A stretch of 64,000 nt of DNA from contig NZ_JAATIT010000003.1 in the NCBI RefSeq assembly GCF_011926545.1, forward strand, positions 558,001 to 622,000, written 5' to 3'. The notes below the pieces were generated by a model. That model saw nothing but the letters and a program-made list of their open reading frames with translations. It ran no database searches and was not told where the DNA came from. Position numbers and translations under genes: made by a program. Positions 25,672-33,552 of the stretch are shown in pieces; position 1 is the first letter of the stretch, and each line of letters starts with the position of its first letter. This DNA is from Sphingopyxis italica. GTDB taxonomy: Bacteria; Pseudomonadota; Alphaproteobacteria; Sphingomonadales; Sphingomonadaceae.

Positions 25672-27486
25672 TCAGCGCTTCGACGCGATATAAGCGGCGA
25701 CCTGTTCCTCGAGAATGCTCAGCGGCAGCGCGCCTTCGCCGAGCACCGCTTCGTGAAATTCGCGAATGTCGAAGCGCGGTCCGAGTTCGCGCTCGGCACG
25801 CTCGCGCAGTTCGGCGATCTTCAGCTGTCCAACCATGTAGCTCGTCGCCTGGCCCGGCCAGTTGAAATAGCGGTCGACTTCGCGCGCGATGTCGGTCTCG
25901 GCGACCGAGCTGTTGGCGCGGAAATAGGCGATTGCCTGTTCGCGCGTCCATCGCTTCGAATGGATGCCGGTGTCGAGCACCAGCCGGATCGCGCGCCACA
26001 CCTGGAGCGACAGCATGCCGAACCGGTCATAGGGGGTCTTGTATATCCCCATCTCGTTCGCGAGCCGCTCCGAATAAAGCCCCCAGCCCTCGATATAGGC
26101 GCCATAGCCGCCGAACTTGCGGAACTTGGGGATGCCGGTCAGCTCCTGCTGCCGCGCGATCTGGAAATGATGGCCCGGCGCGCCCTCATGCGCGGCGATC
26201 GCCGCGACCTGCACCTTTTGCGTCTGGTTCATGTCGATCAGGTTGACGTAATAGATGCCGGGGCGCGACCCGTCGGCCGAGGGCGGGTTATAGAAAGCGG
26301 TCGACGCGGTCGCCTCGCGCCACTTCTCGACCGCGCGCACTTCGAGCGCGGCCTTCGGCAGCACGCTGAAATAGCGCGGCGCCGCTTCCATCGCCGATGC
26401 GATCACCGCGCGCGCATCGGTCAGATAGGCTTCGCGGCCGGCCCCCGTGTTCGGATATTTGAACTTCGGATCGGTGCGGATATGGTCGAAAAATTGTTCG
26501 AGCGTGCCGTTGAAACCGACCTCGCGCTTGATCGCTTCCATTTCCTCCCGGATCGCCGCGACCTGCTTCAACCCGAGTTCGTGGATCTGGTCGGCGGTGA
26601 GGTCGGTCGTCGTCGAATTTTTCAGCCGGTCGGCATAATAGGCCTCGCCATCGGGCAGGCTCCACACGCCGAAATTGCCTTTCGACTGGGGCGCAACCTC
26701 GTCGATCGCGGCGATGAGGACATCATAGCCGTGCTTGAACGGACCGGTCAGCGCCGCGGTCGCGTCGGCGATCAGCTTCGCCTTGACCGCATCGGACGCA
26801 TCGAGCGCGCCCACCTTTTTCCGGAAATCGGCGAGCAACGTCGAATCCGCCCCGCTATCAAACGGCGCGCCGACGAGGATTTTCTTCGCATCGGCGCGCG
26901 CGGGGGCGAAATTCACCTTGTTGGGCACCGCGCCGGCCACCGCCTGCTCGCGCATCGTTGCCGCGACCTCACGCATCACGCGGTCGGTGTCGCGCAGCCG
27001 CGCGATATAGGCCGCCGCATCGGCGACGGTATCGACCTTGTGATTGTTGATCAGCAGCACGGGAATATCGCCCGCCGGGCTGCCGTTGGTCGTGACCGGG
27101 AAGCGGAGCTTGCGGAAGCGGAAAGAGTCGCGACGGCGCTCAACGTCATATTCGAACAAGCGATAGCTGAGGCGCGCGCTCGGTCCCAATTGCTCGGGGC
27201 GGAAACGCGCGCGCATATCCTTCAGTTGGCTTTCGAGCAGCGCCTGCTCGCGCACCGCGGCGGCGTCGGTATAATCGTCGAGCCGGTCGTAGTTGGTCTT
27301 GAGCCCAAGATGCGTCTGGCTTTCGGGCTGGAGTGCGATCCGCGCGTCGAAGGCGTCGTCGAGAAAGCGGAGCAGCGCCGCGTCCTGCGTCGCCGCTGGC
27401 GCCGCCGCCGTCTCGGCCATCGCCGGGGCGGGAAGGACGGCGAGCGGCAATATGGGCATCAACATCAGGGCAATTGCGAAACGCAT
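25672..27486 (-). CDS. Secreted DUF885 family protein (putative zinc peptidase)
   Basis: A 604-residue protein with a signal peptide (MRFAIALMLMPILPLAVLPA, cleavage near AMA-ET). The body matches the DUF885 family, whose members resemble M3/M32-like metallopeptidases: AAHEGAPGHHFQ carries the zinc-type His-Glu...His-His arrangement, and YIEGWGLYSE the third ligand region. The C-terminal WPGQATSYMVGQLKI segment is also typical. It is probably a periplasmic peptidase; substrate unknown. The ATG at 27486 follows GGAGAATTTTC. It is divergent from the secreted amidohydrolase with a 138-base shared upstream region, so both may be co-regulated. Confidence 0.88.
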   Translation of the reverse strand: MRFAIALMLMPILPLAVLPAPAMAETAAAPAATQDAALLRFLDDAFDARIALQPESQTHLGLKTNYDRLDDYTDAAAVREQALLESQLKDMRARFRPEQLGPSARLSYRLFEYDVERRRDSFRFRKLRFPVTTNGSPAGDIPVLLINNHKVDTVADAAAYIARLRDTDRVMREVAATMREQAVAGAVPNKVNFAPARADAKKILVGAPFDSGADSTLLADFRKKVGALDASDAVKAKLIADATAALTGPFKHGYDVLIAAIDEVAPQSKGNFGVWSLPDGEAYYADRLKNSTTTDLTADQIHELGLKQVAAIREEMEAIKREVGFNGTLEQFFDHIRTDPKFKYPNTGAGREAYLTDARAVIASAMEAAPRYFSVLPKAALEVRAVEKWREATASTAFYNPPSADGSRPGIYYVNLIDMNQTQKVQVAAIAAHEGAPGHHFQIARQQELTGIPKFRKFGGYGAYIEGWGLYSERLANEMGIYKTPYDRFGMLSLQVWRAIRLVLDTGIHSKRWTREQAIAYFRANSSVAETDIAREVDRYFNWPGQATSYMVGQLKIAELRERAERELGPRFDIREFHEAVLGEGALPLSILEEQVAAYIASKR

Positions 27487-27624
27487 GAAAATTCTCCTGT
27501 CGAATGCGTCGCTTGTAGCCAGTGCTTGCTTTGGCGCAATCACAACCGGACGGCGCCGGCTCGATGCAAGACGATCGCGCTTCGGCGATTGCGAAGGCGA
27601 AACAGCCCGGCTAGCGACTGGCGC

Positions 27625-29004
27625 ATGATCAAGCCCCCCTCCCGCCGCCTCGCCCTGTTCGCCATTCTTGCCTCGCTCGGCCTGGCGCTATCGCCGGTCG
27701 CCGCGGCCTCCGCCGACGCCCCCCAGACCACGCTCTATACCGGCGCGACGGTCATCGACGGCACCGGCGGCGCGGCGCGTCCCGATCAGGACATATTGGT
27801 CGAGGGCGAGCGTATCGTCGCGATCGGGGCGCATGACGCGCTGGCGGCGCAGGCCGGGGCGGCCCGCCGGATCGACCTGTCGGGGCGCTTCGTCATTCCG
27901 GGGCTGGTCGACAGCCACGTCCATCTCGCGACGCCGCCGAACCGGACGCGTGCCGAGGCGATCCTGCGCCGCCAGCTCTACGGCGGGGTCACCGCGGTGC
28001 GCGACATGGCCGACGATCTGCGCGCGGTGGGCGATCTGGCGCGCGCTTCGCTGGTGGGCGAGATTGCCGCGCCCGACATCTATTATGCCGCGCTGATGGC
28101 GGGCCCGCCTTTCTTTGCCGACCCGCGCGTCCTGTCGGTCAGCCGCGGCTTCGCGCCGGGAACCGCGCCGTGGATGCAGGCGATCGATGCGAACACCGAT
28201 TTGCGTACCGCGGTGACGCTGGCGCGCGGCACGTCGGCGACCGCGATCAAAATCTATGCCGACCTTCCGGCCGAGCGCGTCGCGGCGATCACCGCCGAGG
28301 CGCACCGCCAGAAGATGATGGTCTGGGCGCACAGCGCGATCTTTCCCGCCCGCCCCGCCGAGGTCATCGCCGCGGGCGCCGACGTCATCAGCCATGTCTG
28401 CTATCTGGGTTACGAAGCGCAGCCCGAGATGCTCGCCGCCTATGAGGACCGCACCCCGGTCGACGAGACGCGCCTCGCGCCGACGGGCGACGATCCGGTC
28501 GTCGCCGGCCTTTACCGGGCGATGGCGAAACAGGGCACGATCCTCGACGCGACCGGCAGCCTGTTCGTGAAGTTCGAGGCCGCGCGCAAGGCGGACCCCA
28601 AGGCGAAATCGTTGCGGTGCAGCGGCGCGCGGACGATCCGGCTGACACAGCAGGCGTGGCGCGCCGGCATTCCGATCTCGACCGGCACCGACTTCGTCGA
28701 CCCCGCGAGCAACCGCTGGCCCGAAGTCCATGCCGAGCTGCGCTATCTGGCGCACGATGTCGGCATGCCGCCGCTCGCCGTCATCCATTCGGCGACGCTG
28801 GTCGGCGCCCGCGCGGCCGGGCAGGACAAGGATATGGGATCGATCGAGCCCGGCAAGCTCGCGAACTTCGTCGTGCTGGCCGCCGACCCCCTGGCCGACA
28901 TCGACAATATCGAGCGGATCGAAATGACGGTGAAGCGCGGCCGCGAATATCGGCGCACCGACTATGTCGCGCCGACGCCGGAGGAATTGGGCGAAGCGGA
29001 TTGA
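27625..29004 (+). CDS. Secreted amidohydrolase family protein
   Basis: A 459-residue metal-dependent hydrolase of the amidohydrolase superfamily (imidazolonepropionase/prolidase-like group). A signal peptide (LALFAILASLGLALSPVAA) precedes the small beta domain and the strand-1 metal motif VDSHVHLA. The barrel continues with IKIYADLP (probable carboxylated Lys), MVWAHSA and VISHVCY (metal His), GTDF (metal Asp) and the terminal GSIEPGKLANFVVL. Periplasmic hydrolysis of a cyclic amide, dipeptide or lactone is expected; the substrate is not evident. No strong ribosome site precedes the ATG, but the signal peptide begins there. It ends five bases before the tRNA gene on the opposite strand. Confidence 0.9.
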   Translation: MIKPPSRRLALFAILASLGLALSPVAAASADAPQTTLYTGATVIDGTGGAARPDQDILVEGERIVAIGAHDALAAQAGAARRIDLSGRFVIPGLVDSHVHLATPPNRTRAEAILRRQLYGGVTAVRDMADDLRAVGDLARASLVGEIAAPDIYYAALMAGPPFFADPRVLSVSRGFAPGTAPWMQAIDANTDLRTAVTLARGTSATAIKIYADLPAERVAAITAEAHRQKMMVWAHSAIFPARPAEVIAAGADVISHVCYLGYEAQPEMLAAYEDRTPVDETRLAPTGDDPVVAGLYRAMAKQGTILDATGSLFVKFEAARKADPKAKSLRCSGARTIRLTQQAWRAGIPISTGTDFVDPASNRWPEVHAELRYLAHDVGMPPLAVIHSATLVGARAAGQDKDMGSIEPGKLANFVVLAADPLADIDNIERIEMTVKRGREYRRTDYVAPTPEELGEAD

Positions 29005-29009
29005 CCGGC

Positions 29010-29084
29010 TGGCTGGGGCGGCAGGATTCGAACCTGCGCATGGCGGCATCAAAAGCCGCTGCCTTACCGCTTGGCGACGCCCCA
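29010..29084 (-). tRNA. tRNA-Gln (anticodon UUG)
   Basis: The minus strand folds into a full cloverleaf: acceptor TGGGGCG pairs with CGCCCCA, a G discriminator and an encoded CCA follow. The T arm contains GGTTCGAATCC. The anticodon loop CTTTTGA in GCGGCTTTTGATGCCGC gives anticodon TTG, for glutamine. Confidence 0.96.
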
Positions 29085-29142
29085 ACGGCCGGTGCGACGC
29101 GCGCTCTATAGCGCGTCGCCGCTTAATGCAAGGCGGGTCGGA

Positions 29143-30228
29143 TCAGAGGCGCGTGACCCAGCCGTGCGGGTCCGCCGCGCGGCCGCGCTGGATGTCGACG
29201 AGCTTGCCCTTGAGCATTTCGGTGATCTGCCCCGGACCGCCAGCGCCGATCGTGAAGCTGTTCTCGCCGCGCGTCACCTTGCCGACCGGGGTGATCACGG
29301 CGGCGGTGCCGCAGGCGAAGCTTTCGGTCAGTTTTCCGCTTTCCGCATCGGCCTGCCACTGGTCGATCGCATAGGGTAACTCGCGCACCGTCAGCCCCGC
29401 ATCCTTCGCCAGCGTGATGATCGCATCGCGCGTGATGCCGGGCAGGATCGTCCCGGTCAGCGGCGGCGTGACGATGCTGCCGTCGCCCATGACGAAGAAC
29501 ATGTTCATGCCGCCGAGTTCCTCGATCCAGCGATGCTCGGCGGCGTCGAGGAAGACGACCTGGTCGTGCCCCTTGGCGATCGCTTCGCGCTGCGCGACGA
29601 GGCTGGAGGCGTAGTTGCCGCCGCATTTGGCGGCGCCGGTGCCGCCGGGTGCGGCGCGGGTATAGTCCTCCGATACCCAGAGCGAGATCGCGGGGGCGCC
29701 CGACTTGAAATAATTGCCCACCGGCGAGGTGATGACGAGGAATTGATATTCGGACGCTGGCTTGACGCCGAGGAACACTTCGCTCGCGAACATGAAGGGG
29801 CGCAGGTACAATGCACCGCCGTCGACGGGGGGGAACCATCTGGCGTCGGCCGCGACGGCTTCCTTCACCGCCGCGATGAACATATCCTCGGGCAGTTCGG
29901 CCATCGCCATGCGGCGCGCGCTCGCGTTGAAGCGCGCGGCATTGGCCTCGACGCGGAACAGCGCCATCGAGCCGTCGTCGAGCCGGTAGGCCTTCAGCCC
30001 CTCGAAGATTTCCTGCGCATAATGGAGCACCGCGGTCGCCGGATCGAGCGTCAGCGGGCCGCGCGGCATTACCTGCGCATCGTGCCAGCCCTTGCCCTCG
30101 GCATAGCGGATGGACACCATATGATCGGTGAAGACGCGTCCGAAAAGCGGGTCCGCAATCGCCGCCGCCCGTACATCGTCCGCCGCCGGATTGGGATGCG
30201 GCAGATGGGTGAAGGCGGGAGCGGACAT
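29143..30228 (-). CDS. ilvE: Branched-chain amino acid aminotransferase
   Basis: A 361-residue PLP enzyme that makes or breaks Leu, Ile and Val with 2-oxoglutarate. The class IV aminotransferase pattern is clear: LHYAQEIFEGLKAYR, LYLRPFMFASE, the PLP Lys in TGAAKCGGNYASS, and TGTILPGITRDAII. The length and N-terminal extension match the eukaryote-like BCAT subgroup common in alphaproteobacteria. The start is taken as the ATG at 30228 with AAGGTG seven bases ahead; an in-frame codon at 30276 has no such site. It is divergent from a MarR regulator, 78 bases apart, which may control it. Confidence 0.95.
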   Translation of the reverse strand: MSAPAFTHLPHPNPAADDVRAAAIADPLFGRVFTDHMVSIRYAEGKGWHDAQVMPRGPLTLDPATAVLHYAQEIFEGLKAYRLDDGSMALFRVEANAARFNASARRMAMAELPEDMFIAAVKEAVAADARWFPPVDGGALYLRPFMFASEVFLGVKPASEYQFLVITSPVGNYFKSGAPAISLWVSEDYTRAAPGGTGAAKCGGNYASSLVAQREAIAKGHDQVVFLDAAEHRWIEELGGMNMFFVMGDGSIVTPPLTGTILPGITRDAIITLAKDAGLTVRELPYAIDQWQADAESGKLTESFACGTAAVITPVGKVTRGENSFTIGAGGPGQITEMLKGKLVDIQRGRAADPHGWVTRL

Positions 30229-30306
30229 GCGGGAACACCTTTGCTTTGCTGGTTTCGGGAGCGCGCCTCTTGCCAAAGAGCGGCACGGCGCGCAACGGTA
30301 GCGACT

Positions 30307-30819
30307 ATGCCGGATGAAAATTTTCTTTCACAAGTTCCCGCCGCTTCTGCCCTTTTCTTGCGCGAAGAGGAGGTGCGCCGCGGCATCGAATTCCTCTTTT
30401 TCGCCCACGCTTCGCTCTGGCGCGCGATCGACGCGCGGCTCGCCGAAAAGGAGCTGGGGCGCGCCCATTACCGCGCGCTCTATTTCATCGCGCGGCAACC
30501 GGGGCTGACGATTTCGGACCTGCTCGCGCTGCTCGGCATCACCAAACAGTCGTTGGGGCGCGTGGTGAAGGAACTCGAAGCGCGCGAATATCTGACGACG
30601 CGGCCGGGAAACCGCGACCGGCGCGCCAAGGAGCTGCGCCTGACCGACGCCGGCCGCGCGGCCGAACGCGAAATATTCGCGGCGCTGCGCGATACGATGA
30701 GCCGCGCCTATACCCATGCGGGGCAGCAGGCGGTGACCGGCTTTTGGCAGGTCAGCGAGGCGCTCGTTCCGCCGCGCGAACGCCGCCGGATCGCGGGGTT
30801 GGGGAAAGACGCGGGTTAG
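30307..30819 (+). CDS. MarR-family transcriptional regulator
   Basis: A 170-residue winged-helix regulator. The recognition region LTISDLLALLGITKQSLGRVVKELE and the wing TTRPGNRDRRAKELRLTDAG are typical of MarR proteins, flanked by dimerisation helices. It lies head to head with ilvE, so autoregulation and control of ilvE are plausible. Its ligand is unknown. It converges on proC, with an inverted repeat in the gap. Confidence 0.9.
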   Translation: MPDENFLSQVPAASALFLREEEVRRGIEFLFFAHASLWRAIDARLAEKELGRAHYRALYFIARQPGLTISDLLALLGITKQSLGRVVKELEAREYLTTRPGNRDRRAKELRLTDAGRAAEREIFAALRDTMSRAYTHAGQQAVTGFWQVSEALVPPRERRRIAGLGKDAG

Positions 30820-30835
30820 CCCCGTTTCCAAGCTT

Positions 30836-30926
30836 AATTCCGTTCGTGTCGAGCGAAGTCGAGACACCGATCGAGAGAAAGCCTAGCCCGAGGGGCATCT
30901 CGACTTCGCTCGATGCGAACGGAATT
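30836..30926. repeat. Dispersed inverted repeat, copy 1
   Basis: Two arms of about 29 bases (AATTCCGTTCG, then GTGTCGAGCGAAGTCGAGA, and the inverse ending CGAACGGAATT) differ by two bases and enclose about 33 bases. The same unit recurs at 38064, 56331 and, interrupted, at 57316. Here it lies between the convergent MarR and proC genes and could serve as a two-way transcription end. Confidence 0.85.
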
Positions 30927-30934
30927 GATAGCGC

Positions 30935-31765
30935 CTACCCTTCGCCCCGCGCGATGTCGGCGAGTTCGCGGCCGCGATCGCGCGCCGCGCGCAGCACATT
31001 GGTAAGCAGCGCCGCGAGCTGGCCGTCGCTGTCGAGTATGTCGAGCCCAGCCTGCGTCGTGCCGCCCTTGCTCGCGACCTGCGCGATCAGCACGCCGGGC
31101 TTTTCGCCACTGTCGGCGAGCAGCGCGGTCGCGCCGCCAAAGGTCGCGGTCGCGAGCTTCAGCGCGTCCTCGGCCGACAGGCCGAGGCGCTCTCCGGCGG
31201 CTGCGTAGGATTCGATCAGGCGAAAGACGAACGCCGGGCCGCTGCCGGTGAAAGCCGTAACCAGATCCATCGTCGAATCGTCGGGAAGCGCGACGACCGT
31301 GCCGAGCGGATTCAGCAGATTGCCGATCGCCGCTTCGTCGGCGTCCCCGTTGCTCGCGACCGCCGACACGCCGGCGCCGATGCGCGCGGCAAGATTCGGC
31401 AGGATACGGACCTGCGCCCGCGCGGCCGGAAAGCGCGCCGCGAGGTCGACGAGCGAAACGCCCGCGAGGATCGAGAGCAGGTGGGTTTCGCCCGTCACGA
31501 CCTCGGCGAGTTCGTTCGCGACGTCGCCAAGCTGCTGCGGCTTCATGCCGAGCATGACCCATTCGGCGGCTCCGCCCGCGCCGAGCCATTCGGCGAGCGA
31601 GGCGAATTGCGCGATACCCCCACGCGGTGCCGCGAACGGATCGACGATCGACACCGCGGCGGGATCAAGCCCCGCCTTCAGCCAGCGACCCAGCATCGCG
31701 CCAGCCATATTGCCGCATCCCACGAGCAGCATCCGGCCGTTAAAATCCTTCAAACTCTTCGTCAT
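30935..31765 (-). CDS. proC: Pyrroline-5-carboxylate reductase
   Basis: A 276-residue cytosolic enzyme for the last step of proline synthesis. The N-terminal dinucleotide fold starts with MLLVGCGNMAGAML; further motifs are LGMKPQQ, ILPNLAARIGAG, TAFTGSGPAFVF and the signature VASKGGTTQAGLDIL near the C-terminus. Length is normal. It stands 19 bases downstream of the PafA-like phosphatase gene in the same direction and may be co-transcribed, although the functions do not obviously match. Confidence 0.95.
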   Translation of the reverse strand: MTKSLKDFNGRMLLVGCGNMAGAMLGRWLKAGLDPAAVSIVDPFAAPRGGIAQFASLAEWLGAGGAAEWVMLGMKPQQLGDVANELAEVVTGETHLLSILAGVSLVDLAARFPAARAQVRILPNLAARIGAGVSAVASNGDADEAAIGNLLNPLGTVVALPDDSTMDLVTAFTGSGPAFVFRLIESYAAAGERLGLSAEDALKLATATFGGATALLADSGEKPGVLIAQVASKGGTTQAGLDILDSDGQLAALLTNVLRAARDRGRELADIARGEG

Positions 31766-31784
31766 GGTCCCTGGTTCTTCTTTG

Positions 31785-33452
31785 TTACCGGCAACTGCTT
31801 TCGGGACCCGAGATCAGGTCGAGGCAGCGGCCGTCGATCTTGTTTGCGTCGACCGGCAAGCCGATCAACGAAGCCAACGTCGGCATGATGTCCACCGTCA
31901 TCACCGCATTGGGCTGTTCGAACGCCGCCAGCCCCTTGCGCCAGAAGAGGATCGGCACGCGGCGGTCATAATCCCATACCGAGCCATGCGTCGCGACATA
32001 GCCGAGGCCCGATTCGGGGATCGGCGTCACGCGCGGCTTCAGCGCGATGATGAAGTCTCCCGACCGCTGCGGATGATAGGAAGCGCGCAGCTTGTCCATC
32101 AGCGTCCACGTATCCGGCGCGCGCTTCGAGATCGGATGCGCGCCCAATTCCTCGCGCGTCACCACCGCCTCGATCTGCGGATGCGCGCGGAGGCGCGGCA
32201 GGATTTCGGCAAGCGCCGCCTTGCGCTGCGCCGCGGTCAGCGTCTTCGCCAGATAATAATCGCCGCCGTCGCCATAAATCATGGGCTGCGGCAGACCGAG
32301 CTTTTCGGCGACCGCCTTGCCGATCGCCTCGGGATCGAGCGCCTTGTCGACGCGCTGCGCGTCGGGCCAGGCGTTCTGGCGGTTGCGTTCGGGCAGGTCG
32401 TGGCCGCCATGGTCGGCGGTCAGCGCGACGGCATAGTCGATCCCCGTCGCATCGAGCCGCGCGAAGAAATCGCCGAGCTCGCGATCGAGACCCGCCATCT
32501 GGATGCACATTTCGCTACCCTCGGTGCCGGTGCTATGTCCGACATAGTCGGTCGCGGCCAAGCCGACGATCAGGAGGTCGGTGCTGTCCCCTTCGCCCAT
32601 CTTGCGCACCTGCCGCAGCGCCGCGGCGGTCGCGAGCACGGCGCCGTCGGCTTCGGGCGATGCCATGAAGCGGCGGAAGTCGCCGGCGTCGCGCGCCATC
32701 CGGCCGGTGCCGACCGAGCCGCCCTTGTCGAGCGGGATCGCGATGTCGTGCGGCGCGCATTCGGCGGGCAGGGCAAGCGCCGGGCGCGCCTGACCGATCG
32801 CCGCGGCGATCGCGGTGCTCGCCTGCTGCGCGGTCGGCGACAGAGCGGTGCCGCGATAGCCGGTGAGGCCGGTGGGTACGAGCCACATCAGCTCGTCGGC
32901 CTGGCGCCCGCCCATCATAATCGCCGAGCGATCCTTGCCCGATACCGAGACGACCTGCGCCTTCGGATCGCGCGCCTTCATCAGGTCGCCGAGCGTCGGA
33001 ACGAGCAGGTGACCCACCGACGGCGCATATTTGCCGCCGCCCGAACTGGTGCCCGCGACCTTCTCATCCTCGGCGCAATAGATGCGCTTGTCTTCGCGCG
33101 CCGCCGACAGATCGAAATAATGATTGGCGACGATGCCGGTGTGCGCCGGATGGTTGCCGGTCAGGATCGTCGAATGGCCGGGGCAGGTTTCGGTCGCGCC
33201 GTGCGCCTGATAGCCCGCCGGAAAGACGACGCCCGAAGCGAGCCGCGCGAGACCGCCGGTGAAGCGGCCGCGATATTCGGCGAAAAGGTCGGCCGAAAAC
33301 TGGTCGACCGCGATCATCACGATCAGTTTCGGCGCCGGGGTCGCCACGGTAACCTTCTGCGCGGGCGGCGCCGAATCCTGCGCGAGGCTGGCGCTGGCGC
33401 CGGTCATGCAAAGCGCGGTGGCGAGGGCGGCGGTGAGATATTTCAGCTTCAC
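31785..33452 (-). CDS. PafA-like alkaline phosphatase/phosphodiesterase (periplasmic)
   Basis: A 555-residue protein of the alkaline phosphatase superfamily. After a signal peptide (MKLKYLTAALATALCMTGAS) come VMIAVDQFSADL with the first metal Asp, ATETCPGHSTILTG with the nucleophile Thr, AATDYVGHSTG and LTADHGGHDLPERN with the metal Asp/His ligands, and ATHGSVWDYDRRVPI with the last metal His. The Thr nucleophile and layout match PafA-type phosphate-irrepressible enzymes known from flavobacteria and sphingomonads. It would release phosphate from organic monoesters in the periplasm. It is divergent from the DsbD gene with a 100-base gap. Confidence 0.92.
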   Translation of the reverse strand: MKLKYLTAALATALCMTGASASLAQDSAPPAQKVTVATPAPKLIVMIAVDQFSADLFAEYRGRFTGGLARLASGVVFPAGYQAHGATETCPGHSTILTGNHPAHTGIVANHYFDLSAAREDKRIYCAEDEKVAGTSSGGGKYAPSVGHLLVPTLGDLMKARDPKAQVVSVSGKDRSAIMMGGRQADELMWLVPTGLTGYRGTALSPTAQQASTAIAAAIGQARPALALPAECAPHDIAIPLDKGGSVGTGRMARDAGDFRRFMASPEADGAVLATAAALRQVRKMGEGDSTDLLIVGLAATDYVGHSTGTEGSEMCIQMAGLDRELGDFFARLDATGIDYAVALTADHGGHDLPERNRQNAWPDAQRVDKALDPEAIGKAVAEKLGLPQPMIYGDGGDYYLAKTLTAAQRKAALAEILPRLRAHPQIEAVVTREELGAHPISKRAPDTWTLMDKLRASYHPQRSGDFIIALKPRVTPIPESGLGYVATHGSVWDYDRRVPILFWRKGLAAFEQPNAVMTVDIMPTLASLIGLPVDANKIDGRCLDLISGPESSCR

Positions 33453-33552
33453 GGGCGGCTTCTCCGGACAGAGGGTGTCAGCGCGGGCTGTCCTCTCGAC
33501 GAAAGCCGCCTATATGGCAAGCCTTCGAACGACCAACAGCTGCGGACGGGCC

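Noticed and set aside
25753..27624. An open frame upstream of and in phase with the amidohydrolase, opposite the DUF885 gene
   Set aside because: The signal peptide of the amidohydrolase starts at 27625; the upstream part only mirrors the DUF885 gene.
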